Shown piece after piece: positions 1-8,621 of a stretch of DNA of 64,000 nucleotides. Below the pieces are notes generated by a model. It worked only from the letters and a program-made list of their open reading frames with translations. It did not search any database and was not told the origin of the DNA. This DNA comes from an uncultured Treponema sp. (GTDB taxonomy: Bacteria > Spirochaetota > Spirochaetia > Treponematales > Treponemataceae), in NCBI GenBank assembly GCA_946186185.1, contig CAMHMJ010000005.1, positions 62,001-126,000 on the forward strand. The letters run 5' to 3'. Numbering within the stretch: position 1 is the stretch's first letter; the number at the start of each line of letters is the position of its first letter. Position numbers and translations under genes: made by a program.

Positions 1-1124
1 CAGGGGGAGTGGAAGTTCCCTGCGTTGTAATTCAGGCGGACGATACTGACCGGACCGATTATATGGACGTTTTAGATCCTTTTACCTGCGAAGTAAGCGA
101 AGCCTTAAAAAGGGTTCGGGATGCTGGTATCGTTGGTATGGGTGGAGCAAGCTTTCCGTGTCATGTAAAGCTGAATGTTCCTAAGGACAAGGAAGTTCAC
201 TTTGTGCTTGTAAACGCCGCTGAGTGTGAACCTTATCTTACCTGTGACCAGCGTACGATGGAAGAAAATACTGACAAGGTTATAGACGGCCTTTTAATTG
301 TCCTTCGTCTTACAGGTGCTAAAGGAATTATTGCCCTTGAAGACAATAAAAAATATTTAAAGCCCCTTCTTGAAGACGAAATAGTTAAGAAAAATGCCTC
401 GGATAAAATTTCAGTTTTCCTTGTAAAAACAAAATATCCTCAGGGTTCTGAGAAATTTATCGTTTCTGCCTGTCTTGGAGTGGAAATCCCAAGCGGAAAG
501 CTTCCGGCGGATGCAGGGGCTGTTATCTGCAATGTTGGTACGGTTTGCGCCATAAGCGACGCCTTCAGACTTGGTAAGCCTCTCATTGAACGAAGCCTTA
601 CTATCAGCGGCGGAGCGGTTACAAAGCCGTGCAATATCAGGGTTCCTGTGGGAACTTTAATCAGTGACCTGGTGCCGGAGGTTTTTGAAGTAAAAGAAGA
701 CTGTGCAAAAATCATTTCTGGTGGTCCGATGATGGGCTTTGCAATGCCGTCTTACGATTTCCCGGTTCAGAAAGGTACCAGCGGGGTTACTTTTCTTACG
801 GAAAAAGAGACCGTTCTTTTTGAGGAAGATCCGTGTATTTCCTGCGGAAGCTGTGTTGCCACCTGTGCAATGCGCCTAAGTCCTGTTCTTATTAAGCGGG
901 AACTGGAAGCGGGTAATATCGAAAAGGCAAAGAAGTTTGGTCTTATGGACTGTATTGAATGCGGCTGCTGTGCATTTGTCTGTCCTTCCCACATAAAGCT
1001 TGTTCAGCGGGTTCGTCTTGGAAAAGGCATTGTGCGAAAGCAGATGGCTGAAGAGCGTGCTAAAAAAGAAGCAGAGGCTCGTGCGGCTGAAGCAAAAGAA
1101 GCAGCAAAAGTGGAGGCAAAGTAA
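1..1124 (+). CDS. rnfC: RnfC, electron transport complex subunit (5' truncated)
   Basis: Peripheral Fe-S/flavin subunit of the Rnf complex, which couples electron flow between ferredoxin and NAD to Na+ or H+ movement across the inner membrane. The frame is open to the first base, so the N-terminus lies outside the window. The visible part has the GMGGASFPCHVKL segment typical of the RnfC/NuoF-like nucleotide-binding fold. It then has two ferredoxin-type motifs of the form C-x2-C-x2-C-x3-C, CISCGSCVATC and CIECGCCAFVC, near visible residues 275 and 315. The C-terminus is a short Lys/Ala/Glu-rich tail, as in many RnfC proteins. Its TAA overlaps the ATG of rnfD by one base, so the genes are translationally coupled. 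The identity is secure; only the true start is unknown. Confidence 0.96.
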   Translation, partial: GGVEVPCVVIQADDTDRTDYMDVLDPFTCEVSEALKRVRDAGIVGMGGASFPCHVKLNVPKDKEVHFVLVNAAECEPYLTCDQRTMEENTDKVIDGLLIVLRLTGAKGIIALEDNKKYLKPLLEDEIVKKNASDKISVFLVKTKYPQGSEKFIVSACLGVEIPSGKLPADAGAVICNVGTVCAISDAFRLGKPLIERSLTISGGAVTKPCNIRVPVGTLISDLVPEVFEVKEDCAKIISGGPMMGFAMPSYDFPVQKGTSGVTFLTEKETVLFEEDPCISCGSCVATCAMRLSPVLIKRELEAGNIEKAKKFGLMDCIECGCCAFVCPSHIKLVQRVRLGKGIVRKQMAEERAKKEAEARAAEAKEAAKVEAK

Positions 1125-2230
1125 TGGCTCAGAACGGATACTATCTTTCATCAAGTCCTCATTTTTCCATGAAACTTTCTACACAGATGATAATGCTGTG
1201 TGTAATTCTTTCTTTGATACCGGAATGTATAAGCGGAATCGTGGTATTCGGTTTCCGCTCTCTTCTGGTTATTCTGACGGCTGCTTTGAGTGCTGTTGCG
1301 GCTGAAGCCCTGTTTCAGGTGTGCACAAAGCAGAAAATCACCGTAAAAAACCTTAGTGCGGCTCTTTCCGGAGTTCTTCTGGCTCTTGTGTGCCCGCCGA
1401 CGATTCCTCTGTGGATGGTTGCCCTGGGAAGTGTTGTTGCAATGGTTGTTGCCAAAGGTCTTTTTGGCGGAATCGGAAGCAACGTTTTTAACCCGGCTCT
1501 TACGGGGCGTGCATTCCTTGTAATCAGTTTTCCTGGTGCAATGGGGGCTTCCTGGCTTTTACCAAAAACTGCCGTAAAAGCAGGCCTTGAAGCAAGTGGT
1601 GCTGCAGGCGGTGCCTTTGACGCAATTACTTCTGCCACCGTTTTAAGCCGTGTAAAAGGCGGAACTCTGGAAGATTTCAATTTTATGCAGTATTTCCTTG
1701 GAAACAGGGCAGGCTGTATCGGCGAAACAAGCATTCTCCTGATTTTGATTTCTTTCCTGTTCCTATTGGTTTCTCACATTATTGACTGGCGCGCACCGGT
1801 TTCAATGGTTTTGACCTTTGTCTGCTGTACTTTCCTTGCTTCAATTTCCAAGGGCCTGAATGCAGCTGCCCTTGATGTTCTTACAGGGGTTCTTACCGGA
1901 GGACTTTTGTTTGGAGCCGTTTTTATGGTTACCGACTATGCTACTGCTCCTGTTACAAAGCCCGGCCGACTTGTTTTTGGTGCAGGCTGCGGTCTTATTA
2001 CCTTCCTGATTCGAAAATTCGGAACTTATCCGGAGGGAGTAATGTTCAGTATCCTTATTATGAACAGCGTTGCTCCGTTCCTGAATAATCTGACTGTACG
2101 AAGTTACGGTTACGGTAAAAAAGGAAACCAGAAGCCGGATGTTTCAAAAATCGAAAAAGAATTTGTGCTGAGTCAAAGGGCTGGCATCGACGAAGAGTCT
2201 GCTTCAGATTCTGAAAATGAGGAGGCTTAA
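1124..2230 (+). CDS. rnfD: RnfD, membrane flavoprotein subunit of Rnf
   Basis: Integral membrane subunit of the Rnf complex, homologous to NqrB, carrying a covalently attached FMN in the family. The 368-residue protein is mostly hydrophobic helices. It contains the flavinylation-type motif ITSATVL with the acceptor threonine at residue 172. It also keeps the conserved segment FNPALTGRAFL near residue 125. A charged, Ser/Glu-rich tail follows the last membrane helix. The gene starts inside the stop codon of rnfC and ends two bases before rnfG, so it is in the middle of a tightly packed operon. FMN attachment is inferred from the family motif, which would require an ApbE-type flavin transferase not present in this window. 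Confidence 0.96.
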   Translation: MAQNGYYLSSSPHFSMKLSTQMIMLCVILSLIPECISGIVVFGFRSLLVILTAALSAVAAEALFQVCTKQKITVKNLSAALSGVLLALVCPPTIPLWMVALGSVVAMVVAKGLFGGIGSNVFNPALTGRAFLVISFPGAMGASWLLPKTAVKAGLEASGAAGGAFDAITSATVLSRVKGGTLEDFNFMQYFLGNRAGCIGETSILLILISFLFLLVSHIIDWRAPVSMVLTFVCCTFLASISKGLNAAALDVLTGVLTGGLLFGAVFMVTDYATAPVTKPGRLVFGAGCGLITFLIRKFGTYPEGVMFSILIMNSVAPFLNNLTVRSYGYGKKGNQKPDVSKIEKEFVLSQRAGIDEESASDSENEEA

Positions 2231-2232
2231 GG

Positions 2233-2853
2233 ATGAGCGATAAAAAAACGGGAAATAAAAAAGACTCCTTTGAAATGATTCGCCTTGGGCTTGTGCTTGC
2301 CCTTTACGCTTCCGTTTCCTGCGCAGTTCTGGGTCTTGTAAATAATTTTACTTCTCCAAAAATTGCTGCCAATCAGACGGCAAAAATTGATACTTCAATG
2401 AAGCAGTTTTTCCCGGAAGATGGTTTTTCATTTGAAAAGGCCGAGGGCTTTAACGGTAAAAATCTTGGAAGCATAAAAATCGAGCAGGTAATTCTTGCAA
2501 AAAAAGATGGAGACGTTCTTGGAGGAGCGGCTCAGGTATCGGGACCTACCTATGACCAGGGAACAATTCTCGTTGGAATGAAGAAAGACGGTACGGTTCA
2601 GGGCTTAAAGTTTTTGAAGCTTACCGATTCCCCTGGTTTTGGATTAAAGGCAAATGACAGCACCTTTACTCTTCCTAACGGAAAGACTTTTTACGGTCAG
2701 TTCGAAGGGAAAAATGCTTCAGAAGGCTTTAAGGCCGGCGAAAATTTTGACGCAATCAGCGGTGCAACCATTACAAGTAATGCAGTTGCCTCTCTTATAA
2801 ATGCGGGCTGTGCTTCAATTTTTGAAGCAATGGGGGAAAATAATGAGCAGTAA
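2233..2853 (+). CDS. rnfG: RnfG, periplasmic FMN-binding subunit of Rnf
   Basis: Subunit with one N-terminal membrane helix (about residues 16-36) and a periplasmic FMN-binding domain, homologous to NqrC. The diagnostic S-G-A-T motif is present in the segment FDAISGATITSNAV, with the predicted FMN-bearing threonine at residue 179. The length of 206 residues is normal for the family. A GGAGG-like sequence at the end of rnfD provides the ribosome binding site. The 3' end overlaps the start of rnfE by 11 bases. It is expected to shuttle electrons between RnfD and the other redox centres of the complex. Confidence 0.96.
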   Translation: MSDKKTGNKKDSFEMIRLGLVLALYASVSCAVLGLVNNFTSPKIAANQTAKIDTSMKQFFPEDGFSFEKAEGFNGKNLGSIKIEQVILAKKDGDVLGGAAQVSGPTYDQGTILVGMKKDGTVQGLKFLKLTDSPGFGLKANDSTFTLPNGKTFYGQFEGKNASEGFKAGENFDAISGATITSNAVASLINAGCASIFEAMGENNEQ

Positions 2854-3574
2854 ATTAAAGATTTTTACAAACGGCTTTGTGCGGGAAAACCCGCTCTTAG
2901 TGCTGAATATCGGACTTTGTTCTTCCCTTGGTGTTACCACCAGCGTTTTTAACGGCCTTGGAATGGGTATGGGAATGACTTTCGTTCTCCTCATGAGCGA
3001 AATCGTAATCAGTCTTTTCAGAAAAAAGATTCCTTCCAGCGTGCGCCTTCCGATTTTTATCGTAATTATTGCGGCTTTTACAACCATCGTTCAGCTGGTT
3101 TTGAACGCTTATGTAGAAAGCCTGTATGAAGCCCTGGGTGTATTCCTTCCGCTTATCGTAGTAAACTGTATCATCATGGGCCGCGTTGAGGCATTTGCTT
3201 CAAAAAATACCCTTGGAGATTCTGTTCTGGACGCTCTTGGAATGGGGCTTGGCTACACGATTGTACTTGTACTTATTTCTCTCTGCCGTGAAGTTTTAGG
3301 TGGCGGAACCATTATGGCGGGAACTGCCCTTAAGGCTGACATAATTCCGGAAAGCTTTAGAATCGGAATTTTTAACAGCGCTCCGGGGGGATTTTTAGTG
3401 TTCGGTTTTCTTGCGGCTCTTGTTCAGGGCTTAAAAATCAGAAAGGCTGAAAAAGAGAAGCGGAAAATCAAAATTGAAGAGCCGGGCTGTGCTGCCTGTA
3501 AGCTTGCCTGTCCTAACCGTGGAAAAACTGACGCAGAGTGCGTAACTGATGCTTCTGGGGAGGCTTCTAAATGA
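2843..3574 (+). CDS. rnfE: RnfE, membrane subunit of Rnf with a Cys-rich tail
   Basis: Polytopic membrane subunit homologous to NqrD/RnfE; with RnfA it forms the pseudo-symmetric core of the complex. I place the start at the ATG that overlaps the end of rnfG. It has a GGGGG ribosome binding site a few bases upstream and gives the family-typical N-terminus MSSKLKIFTNGFVRENP. An upstream TTG/ATG-like extension in the same frame lies wholly inside rnfG and is not expected. Six hydrophobic segments are visible. After the last one there is a charged linker and then a small cysteine cluster (Cys216, 219, 223, 233) in a soluble C-terminal tail. This tail looks able to bind a metal or Fe-S centre, but that is inference. 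Confidence 0.94.
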   Translation: MSSKLKIFTNGFVRENPLLVLNIGLCSSLGVTTSVFNGLGMGMGMTFVLLMSEIVISLFRKKIPSSVRLPIFIVIIAAFTTIVQLVLNAYVESLYEALGVFLPLIVVNCIIMGRVEAFASKNTLGDSVLDALGMGLGYTIVLVLISLCREVLGGGTIMAGTALKADIIPESFRIGIFNSAPGGFLVFGFLAALVQGLKIRKAEKEKRKIKIEEPGCAACKLACPNRGKTDAECVTDASGEASK

Positions 3575-4149
3575 TTGATATTTTAAAACTTCTTATAAAA
3601 TCTGCAATAATCGACAATGTTGTCTTCATTCAGTATCTTGCAATCTGTCCTTTTATCGGTATGACCCAGGAAACGGACAAGGCCTTTGGTATGGGTGTTG
3701 CAACCTCTTTTGTTATTCTTCTTGCAACTGCCGTAACCTGGCCGGTTTATCATCTTGTAATGGTGCCGTTAAAGCTGGAATTCCTTCAGACCCTGATGTT
3801 CATCCTTGTAATTGCGTCTTTAGTTCAGCTGGTGGAATTCTTCCTGAAAAAATCTATTCCGGCCCTTTATAAATCAATGGGTGTTTACCTTGCCCTGATT
3901 ACCACAAACTGTGCCGTTCTGGGTGTTACAATCAACTGCATCAGCAAGGATTTTAACTACGGTCAGAGCCTTGTTTACGCCCTTGGTTCTGCCCTTGGCT
4001 TCCTTCTGAGTATGGTTGTAATGAGCGGAGTAAGAAGCCGCCTTAAGATTGCAAATGTTCCTAAGGCTTTTCAGGGAACTCCGATTCTCTACATTGCAGC
4101 AGGACTTTTGAGTCTTTCGTTCCTTGGATTTAAGGGTCTTATTAACTAG
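3571..4149 (+). CDS. rnfA: RnfA, membrane subunit of Rnf
   Basis: Polytopic inner-membrane subunit (homologue of NqrE) that pairs with RnfE in an inverted-repeat arrangement around the ion path. At 192 residues the length is exactly typical. The conserved TTNCAVLG segment is present near residue 110. In the family this region supplies cysteine ligands for an intramembrane iron centre, together with a matching VNCIIMG segment in RnfE. The ATG overlaps the TGA of rnfE (ATGA), indicating coupled translation. It is followed after 12 bases by rnfB. Confidence 0.96.
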   Translation: MIDILKLLIKSAIIDNVVFIQYLAICPFIGMTQETDKAFGMGVATSFVILLATAVTWPVYHLVMVPLKLEFLQTLMFILVIASLVQLVEFFLKKSIPALYKSMGVYLALITTNCAVLGVTINCISKDFNYGQSLVYALGSALGFLLSMVVMSGVRSRLKIANVPKAFQGTPILYIAAGLLSLSFLGFKGLIN

Positions 4150-4161
4150 GGTGGGGGAAGT

Positions 4162-4959
4162 ATGAAAATCGTTATCTATACAGTAATTGTTTCTCTTGTT
4201 GCAGGCTTCCTTCTGGGACTTTTGCTTGGTCTTTTTAAGAAGATTTTCCATGTAGCCGTAGATGAGCGCATTCAGAAAATCCGTGACGCCTTAAGCGGTG
4301 CAAACTGCGGCGGATGTGGTTATGCGGGCTGTGATTCCTTTGCAGAGGCAGTAAGCAAAGGTGAAGCGCCTGCTGACGGCTGTGTTGCCGGAGGAGCAGA
4401 GTGTGCAAAAAAAATCAATGCAATTATGGGGGGCTCCGGCGGAGAAAGTAAGCCGAGAGTAGCCTTTCTTGCCTGTGCCGGTGAAAAATCCTGCGCCCTG
4501 GACAAGGGAACATATATCGGAATAAAAACCTGTTCTGCAAGTCAGCTGGTTTCTAACGGAACAAAAAAATGCGCCTTTGGCTGTATCGGTTTTGGTGACT
4601 GTGTAAAGGCCTGTCCTTTTGGCGCCCTTTCCATGGGTGAAAATGGTCTTCCCGTAATCGACAGGGATAAATGCGTTGCCTGCGGAAAGTGTTCAAAAGC
4701 CTGCCCGAAGGGTCTTTTTAAGGTGCTTGGAAAAGATGATAAAGGCGCCATCGCTGTCTGCTCTAACAGAAGCGACAATAAGCCTCAGATCAAGAAGGAC
4801 TGCTCCGTGGGCTGTTTTAAGTGCGGAATCTGTACAAAAAAATGCCCGGAAGGCGCCGTTACCCTCGTAAACGGTCTTCCGGAAATCGACAGATCAAAAT
4901 GTACCGCCTGCGGCGAATGCGTAAAAGCCTGCCCGGACAAGGTCCTCAAACTTTTGTAG
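4162..4959 (+). CDS. rnfB: RnfB, multi-cluster ferredoxin subunit of Rnf
   Basis: Entry point for electrons from reduced ferredoxin. An N-terminal membrane anchor (residues 3-27) is followed by the RnfB-specific [4Fe-4S] domain with Cys49, 52, 57 and 74 (motif CGGCGYAGC). Four ferredoxin-type cluster motifs then follow: a CIGFGDCVKACP segment, CVACGKCSKACP, CFKCGICTKKCP and CTACGECVKACP. Most RnfB proteins carry one 2x[4Fe-4S] domain, but versions with two ferredoxin modules are known in anaerobes. A GTGGGGG ribosome binding site precedes the ATG. It is the last gene of the rnf operon. The intergenic space after it holds a palindromic element and then the converging pcrA gene. Confidence 0.96.
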   Translation: MKIVIYTVIVSLVAGFLLGLLLGLFKKIFHVAVDERIQKIRDALSGANCGGCGYAGCDSFAEAVSKGEAPADGCVAGGAECAKKINAIMGGSGGESKPRVAFLACAGEKSCALDKGTYIGIKTCSASQLVSNGTKKCAFGCIGFGDCVKACPFGALSMGENGLPVIDRDKCVACGKCSKACPKGLFKVLGKDDKGAIAVCSNRSDNKPQIKKDCSVGCFKCGICTKKCPEGAVTLVNGLPEIDRSKCTACGECVKACPDKVLKLL

Positions 4960-5010
4960 AGACTCTGTTTCTTCTCAGACAGGTTGAATGCCAGGGTTGC
5001 TAATACAATT

Positions 5011-5110
5011 AAAAACTGGCGTAAGCGGGGTTCTTGTTTGGAAAACACTCAGCCACCGCGAAGCGGTACTGCCGTTTTCCAAACAAGGTTCCCGCTGAGA
5101 GCCAGTTTTA
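5011..5110 (+). repeat. Palindromic interspersed element, copy 1 (full)
   Basis: A 100-bp nearly perfect inverted repeat between the convergent rnfB and pcrA genes. The outer stem is AAAACTGGC/GCCAGTTTT. It continues inward through an AGCGGG/CCCGCT pair and a 14-bp perfect stem, CTTGTTTGGAAAAC with its complement. At the centre is the small hairpin ACCGC-GAA-GCGGT. The same ends and centre recur at 44724-44900, 51689-51730 and 52633-52732. The core is nested in a further inverted pair, 4982-4998 and 5124-5141 (GGTTGAATG... against ...CATTCAACC), which is not shared by the other copies. No reading frame of note lies inside. Confidence 0.9.
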
Positions 5111-5143
5111 GAGTTGAAATAATAACCCCTGACATTCAACCTC

Positions 5144-7147
5144 TTATTTTCCCAGATTCTTCAAAATATTTGAAAGCATGGAGCTTGCCTGCTCATTGGA
5201 AAGAGTTGCCTGAGGGTTGTGGTATTCAACCAGATTTTCAGGAATCTCGTCCAGAAAGCGGCTCGGTTCGCAGTCAATGAGCATTCCCTGCTTTCGTCTC
5301 TTCTGACAGCTGGAAATCAAAAGCTTTTCCTGAGCCCGGGTAATTGCAACATAGAAAAGGCGGCGTTCCTCTTCCACATCTCCGTTATTTTCTTCAACGG
5401 AGCGGGCGTGGGGAATAAGGCCTTCCTCGACTCCAGCGATGAATACAACCGGAAACTCAAGTCCTTTCGAGGCGTGAATCGTCATCAGGTTTACTTTTCC
5501 ACGGTTTCCTTCTTCATCCATGTCATCCCGGCTCATAAGGGTGATGCGGTTCAGGTACTGGAAAAGGCCGGCATTAAAGTTGTCAGGGTCGTTTTCCCAG
5601 TTTTCCATCATGGTCAGAAAATATTCGATATTTTTAAGCTTGAAGCGGACTGCCTTTTCGCTTTTTGAAAACTCGCTTACAAGATGGGCTTTATAGTTGA
5701 TTTCTTCAATCATTTCCCGGACCTTTTTTGCAAGTCCTCTTCCGCTTAAAAGCTTTGTTCTCTGTTCTTCAATCAGGGTCTGGAAGGTTTCAAGATCTTC
5801 ATGAAGCTTTACGCCAACTTCTTCTTCATCCTTTTTTACCAGGGACTGAATTGCAGTCCAGAGGGAACAGCCCAGTTCTTCCGCTTCGTCGTTGATTTTC
5901 TGGATAGCGGCCCGTCCTATTCCCCGGCGTGGAACATTTATGATTCTAAGAAGGTTTATGTCGTCATCGTGGTTTGAAATTACCCGAAGATAGCTTATGA
6001 TGTCCTTGATTTCCATCCGTTCAAAAAAGCTGGTACCGCCGCTCATCACATAGGGAATGTTGTTTTCAAGAAATGCTTCTTCTATAAAGCGTCCCTGGGT
6101 ATTGGCACGCATCAGAACGCCGAAATCGTCGTATTTCCGGTTTTCTTCCATGGCGATTCCCTGAATGGTTTCCGCAATAAAGTCCGCTTCCGCCGTTTCG
6201 TTTTCCGGCATAAAAATTTCAATCGGCTTTCCGTCTCCCTTTCCGCTCCAGAGTTTTTTGTCCTTGCGGTTTGTGTTGTGGGAAATAACTCCGTTTGCGG
6301 CATCCAGAATCGTACCGGTGGAACGGTAGTTCTGTTCAAGACGGATTTCCGTTACGTCAAAATCCTTTTCAAAATTTACGATGTTCTGGTAATCGGCACC
6401 GCGCCAGCTGTAGATACTCTGGTCGTCGTCACCTACGACGGCAACATTTTTGTCCGCCAGAAGGTGCATCAGCTCGTACTGCTGGTGGCTTGTGTCCTGA
6501 AACTCGTCAACCATTATGTATTTGTAGCGTTCCCTGTATTTTGCAAGAACCTCCGGATTTTCCTTAAAAAGCTTGATTGGAAGTACGATGAGGTCATCAA
6601 AATCAACTGCGTTGTAGAGCTTTAAGCCTTCCTGATAGCATTCGTAAAGCTCACGGTACATGTCGTTGTCACCTTCCCAGTTTTTACGGCCGGTTTTAAT
6701 GTCGGAAAAGAGGGTGCCGATTTTGTACAGATCCATTGCGTCGGCGGTATATCCAAGCTCCCGCCCGCATTCTTTAATGAGGGCAGTGCGGTCTGTTTCA
6801 TCATAGATTGAAAAGTTTTCCCTCCAGCCCAGCTTGTCTATTTCCTGGTGAAGGATACGAACCCCGAAGGCATGAAAGGTTGATATTGTGAGCATGGGAA
6901 GTTTTTTTTCAGTCAGGCTTTTGATTCGCTCGGCCATTTCTTTTGCAGCCTTGTTTGTAAAGGTGAGGGCAAGAATCTGGCTCTGTGGAATACCTTTGTC
7001 CAGCATGTGGGCAATTCTGAAGGTAATTACGCGGGTTTTTCCGCTTCCTGCTCCTGCAATGATTAGAATGGCTCCGTCTGTGGTGGTTACAGCCCTGAAT
7101 TGTTCCGGGTTAAGCTCTTTTTTGAGGGTTTGCAAATCTAAAGACAT
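5144..7147 (-). CDS. pcrA: ATP-dependent DNA helicase, PcrA/UvrD/Rep family
   Basis: Superfamily 1A 3'-5' DNA helicase for nucleotide excision and mismatch repair and for displacing RecA or RNA polymerase. In order, the 667-residue protein shows the Q-motif region, Walker A GAGSGKT (residues 32-38), motif II VDEFQDTS, motif III VGDDDQSIYSWRGAD, motif IV EQNYRST, motif V TIHASKGLEFPVVF and motif VI YVAITRAQEKL. It is shorter than the usual ~720 residues at the C-terminus, which in PcrA/UvrD carries a Tudor-like RNA polymerase contact; the very end here (LKNLGK) may be a reduced version. The gene stands alone, converging on rnfB and divergent from the hexokinase gene. Family membership is certain; the choice between pcrA, uvrD and rep is by convention. 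Confidence 0.95.
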   Translation of the reverse strand: MSLDLQTLKKELNPEQFRAVTTTDGAILIIAGAGSGKTRVITFRIAHMLDKGIPQSQILALTFTNKAAKEMAERIKSLTEKKLPMLTISTFHAFGVRILHQEIDKLGWRENFSIYDETDRTALIKECGRELGYTADAMDLYKIGTLFSDIKTGRKNWEGDNDMYRELYECYQEGLKLYNAVDFDDLIVLPIKLFKENPEVLAKYRERYKYIMVDEFQDTSHQQYELMHLLADKNVAVVGDDDQSIYSWRGADYQNIVNFEKDFDVTEIRLEQNYRSTGTILDAANGVISHNTNRKDKKLWSGKGDGKPIEIFMPENETAEADFIAETIQGIAMEENRKYDDFGVLMRANTQGRFIEEAFLENNIPYVMSGGTSFFERMEIKDIISYLRVISNHDDDINLLRIINVPRRGIGRAAIQKINDEAEELGCSLWTAIQSLVKKDEEEVGVKLHEDLETFQTLIEEQRTKLLSGRGLAKKVREMIEEINYKAHLVSEFSKSEKAVRFKLKNIEYFLTMMENWENDPDNFNAGLFQYLNRITLMSRDDMDEEGNRGKVNLMTIHASKGLEFPVVFIAGVEEGLIPHARSVEENNGDVEEERRLFYVAITRAQEKLLISSCQKRRKQGMLIDCEPSRFLDEIPENLVEYHNPQATLSNEQASSMLSNILKNLGK

Positions 7148-7168
7148 AAAACAAAAATTAACATTCTA

Positions 7169-7200
7169 TTGATTTTTACGCAATATTTGATAAAATTATA
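7169..7200. promoter_or_regulatory. Overlapping divergent promoters, pcrA and hexokinase
   Basis: Rightward: TTGATT, 16-base spacer, TAAAAT at 7191-7196, about 100 bases before the hexokinase start. Leftward: the complement carries a perfect TATAAT (7195-7200 on the plus strand), with no clear -35 box. The two -10 boxes overlap, so the two polymerases should exclude one another. Assigned by eye from sigma-70-type consensus, without transcript data. Confidence 0.4.
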
Positions 7201-7294
7201 ACGTTAATTTTTTCAAAAAATATCACCGCTTTCACGCCGTTTATATTCATAAAAGAATGGTTCGTGGTCTTGCGCTGATTTCAGGAGTTTCTTT

Positions 7295-8584
7295 ATGAAT
7301 TCAAAAGTTCAGGCTTTTTTCTTACGCCGCAATTTTCCGGTTCACACTGATGTAAATGCAGTTTGTGATGCAATCCTTCTTGATATGAGCAGAGGCCTTA
7401 GAAAGCAGAAGTCTGACGAAGACATGATTAGAACCTTTTCCCTGCCTCCAAAGGCACCGGCCGTAAACCAGAGCGTAATCGTAATCGATGCCGGCGGAAC
7501 AAACTTCAGAAGCTGCCTTGTAACCTTCAATGAAAAGGGTGAGCCGGTAATTTCAGAAATGGAAAAAACTGTAATGCCTGGGGTTGAAAAGCAGCTTACA
7601 AAAAAAGAATTCTTTGACCAGTTTGCCAAAAATCTTGAACACTTAAAAGACAAGTCTACAAAAATCGGTTTCTGCTTTTCCTATCCGATGACAATCACAG
7701 AGGACGGCGACGGCGTTTTAATCAATTTCTCTAAAGAGGTAAAGGCGCCTGAGGTTGAAGGTCAGCCAATCGGTAAATGCCTGAAGGAAGCTCTTCTGGC
7801 ACACGGCTGGAAGAATATCGAAAAAATTACTTTGCTGAACGATACCGTTGCGGCTCTCCTTGCAGGAAAGGCCTGTGCAAAGGATTATCCGTATTCTTCT
7901 TACATCGGCTTTATTCTTGGAACCGGAATGAACGCAGCCTATATTCAGCCGGAAATTGCTGAAGCCGGCGTAAAAAAACAGATTATCGTCTGTGAATCTG
8001 GAAAGACCTGCTCCGTTGTTATGAGCGATTTTGATAAAAATTACGACTCCATTTCTCAGAAGCCGGGAACAGCCTTTATTGAAAAGCAGTGCGCCGGCGG
8101 ATATTTAGGTCCTGTTGCCTTCCAGATGTTAAAGCTTGCCGTAAGCGACGGAGTTTTCTCTGACGCCTTTGCAAAAAAGCTTGCTACACTTCAGAGCCTT
8201 TCTTTAATCGAATTTGATGCCTTCCTCCACGACCCTTACAATAAGGAGAATGTTCTTGCTTCTCTTGCGGCAAACACTGCAACTGAAGAGGATTATACTG
8301 TTCTCTTCGAGCTTTTGGATGCCCTCCTGGAGCGTTCTGCCCGTGCTGCCGCTGCAATTTTAAGTGCCGCAGTTATTCAGAGCGGGGAAGGAAAGAATCC
8401 TTGTAAGCCTGTTCTTATTCTTGCTGACGGTTCTACCTTCTGGAAATCTTCAAGAATCTATGAGCGGGTTTTTGCTGCTCTTGAAAAGACTCTTACAGTG
8501 GAAAAGGGACTTTACTGGAAAATTATTTCCTGCGATAACGATATTACTATCGGTACTGCCATCGCCGGATTGATTGACGGTTAG
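7295..8584 (+). CDS. hxk: Hexokinase, eukaryote-type family
   Basis: Phosphorylates glucose and other hexoses with ATP in the cytoplasm. The 429-residue protein belongs to the eukaryotic-type hexokinase family and not to bacterial glucokinases. It has the phosphate-1 loop VIDAGGTNFRSC around Asp65 and the sugar-binding segment GFCFSYPMT, matching the hexokinase signature. The catalytic LLNDTVAALL has Asp183, and the phosphate-2 loop GFILGTGMNAAY lies around residue 209. T. pallidum has a gene of this type (annotated hexokinase, TP0505). The ATG has an AGGAG seven bases upstream. The next gene is flagellar flbB, 37 bases on, so hexokinase appears to head the transcription unit that feeds the flagellar genes unless a hidden promoter intervenes. 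Confidence 0.93.
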   Translation: MNSKVQAFFLRRNFPVHTDVNAVCDAILLDMSRGLRKQKSDEDMIRTFSLPPKAPAVNQSVIVIDAGGTNFRSCLVTFNEKGEPVISEMEKTVMPGVEKQLTKKEFFDQFAKNLEHLKDKSTKIGFCFSYPMTITEDGDGVLINFSKEVKAPEVEGQPIGKCLKEALLAHGWKNIEKITLLNDTVAALLAGKACAKDYPYSSYIGFILGTGMNAAYIQPEIAEAGVKKQIIVCESGKTCSVVMSDFDKNYDSISQKPGTAFIEKQCAGGYLGPVAFQMLKLAVSDGVFSDAFAKKLATLQSLSLIEFDAFLHDPYNKENVLASLAANTATEEDYTVLFELLDALLERSARAAAAILSAAVIQSGEGKNPCKPVLILADGSTFWKSSRIYERVFAALEKTLTVEKGLYWKIISCDNDITIGTAIAGLIDG

Positions 8585-8621
8585 GACTAAAAATCATAAA
8601 ATAGAGATACAGGAAAATAAA

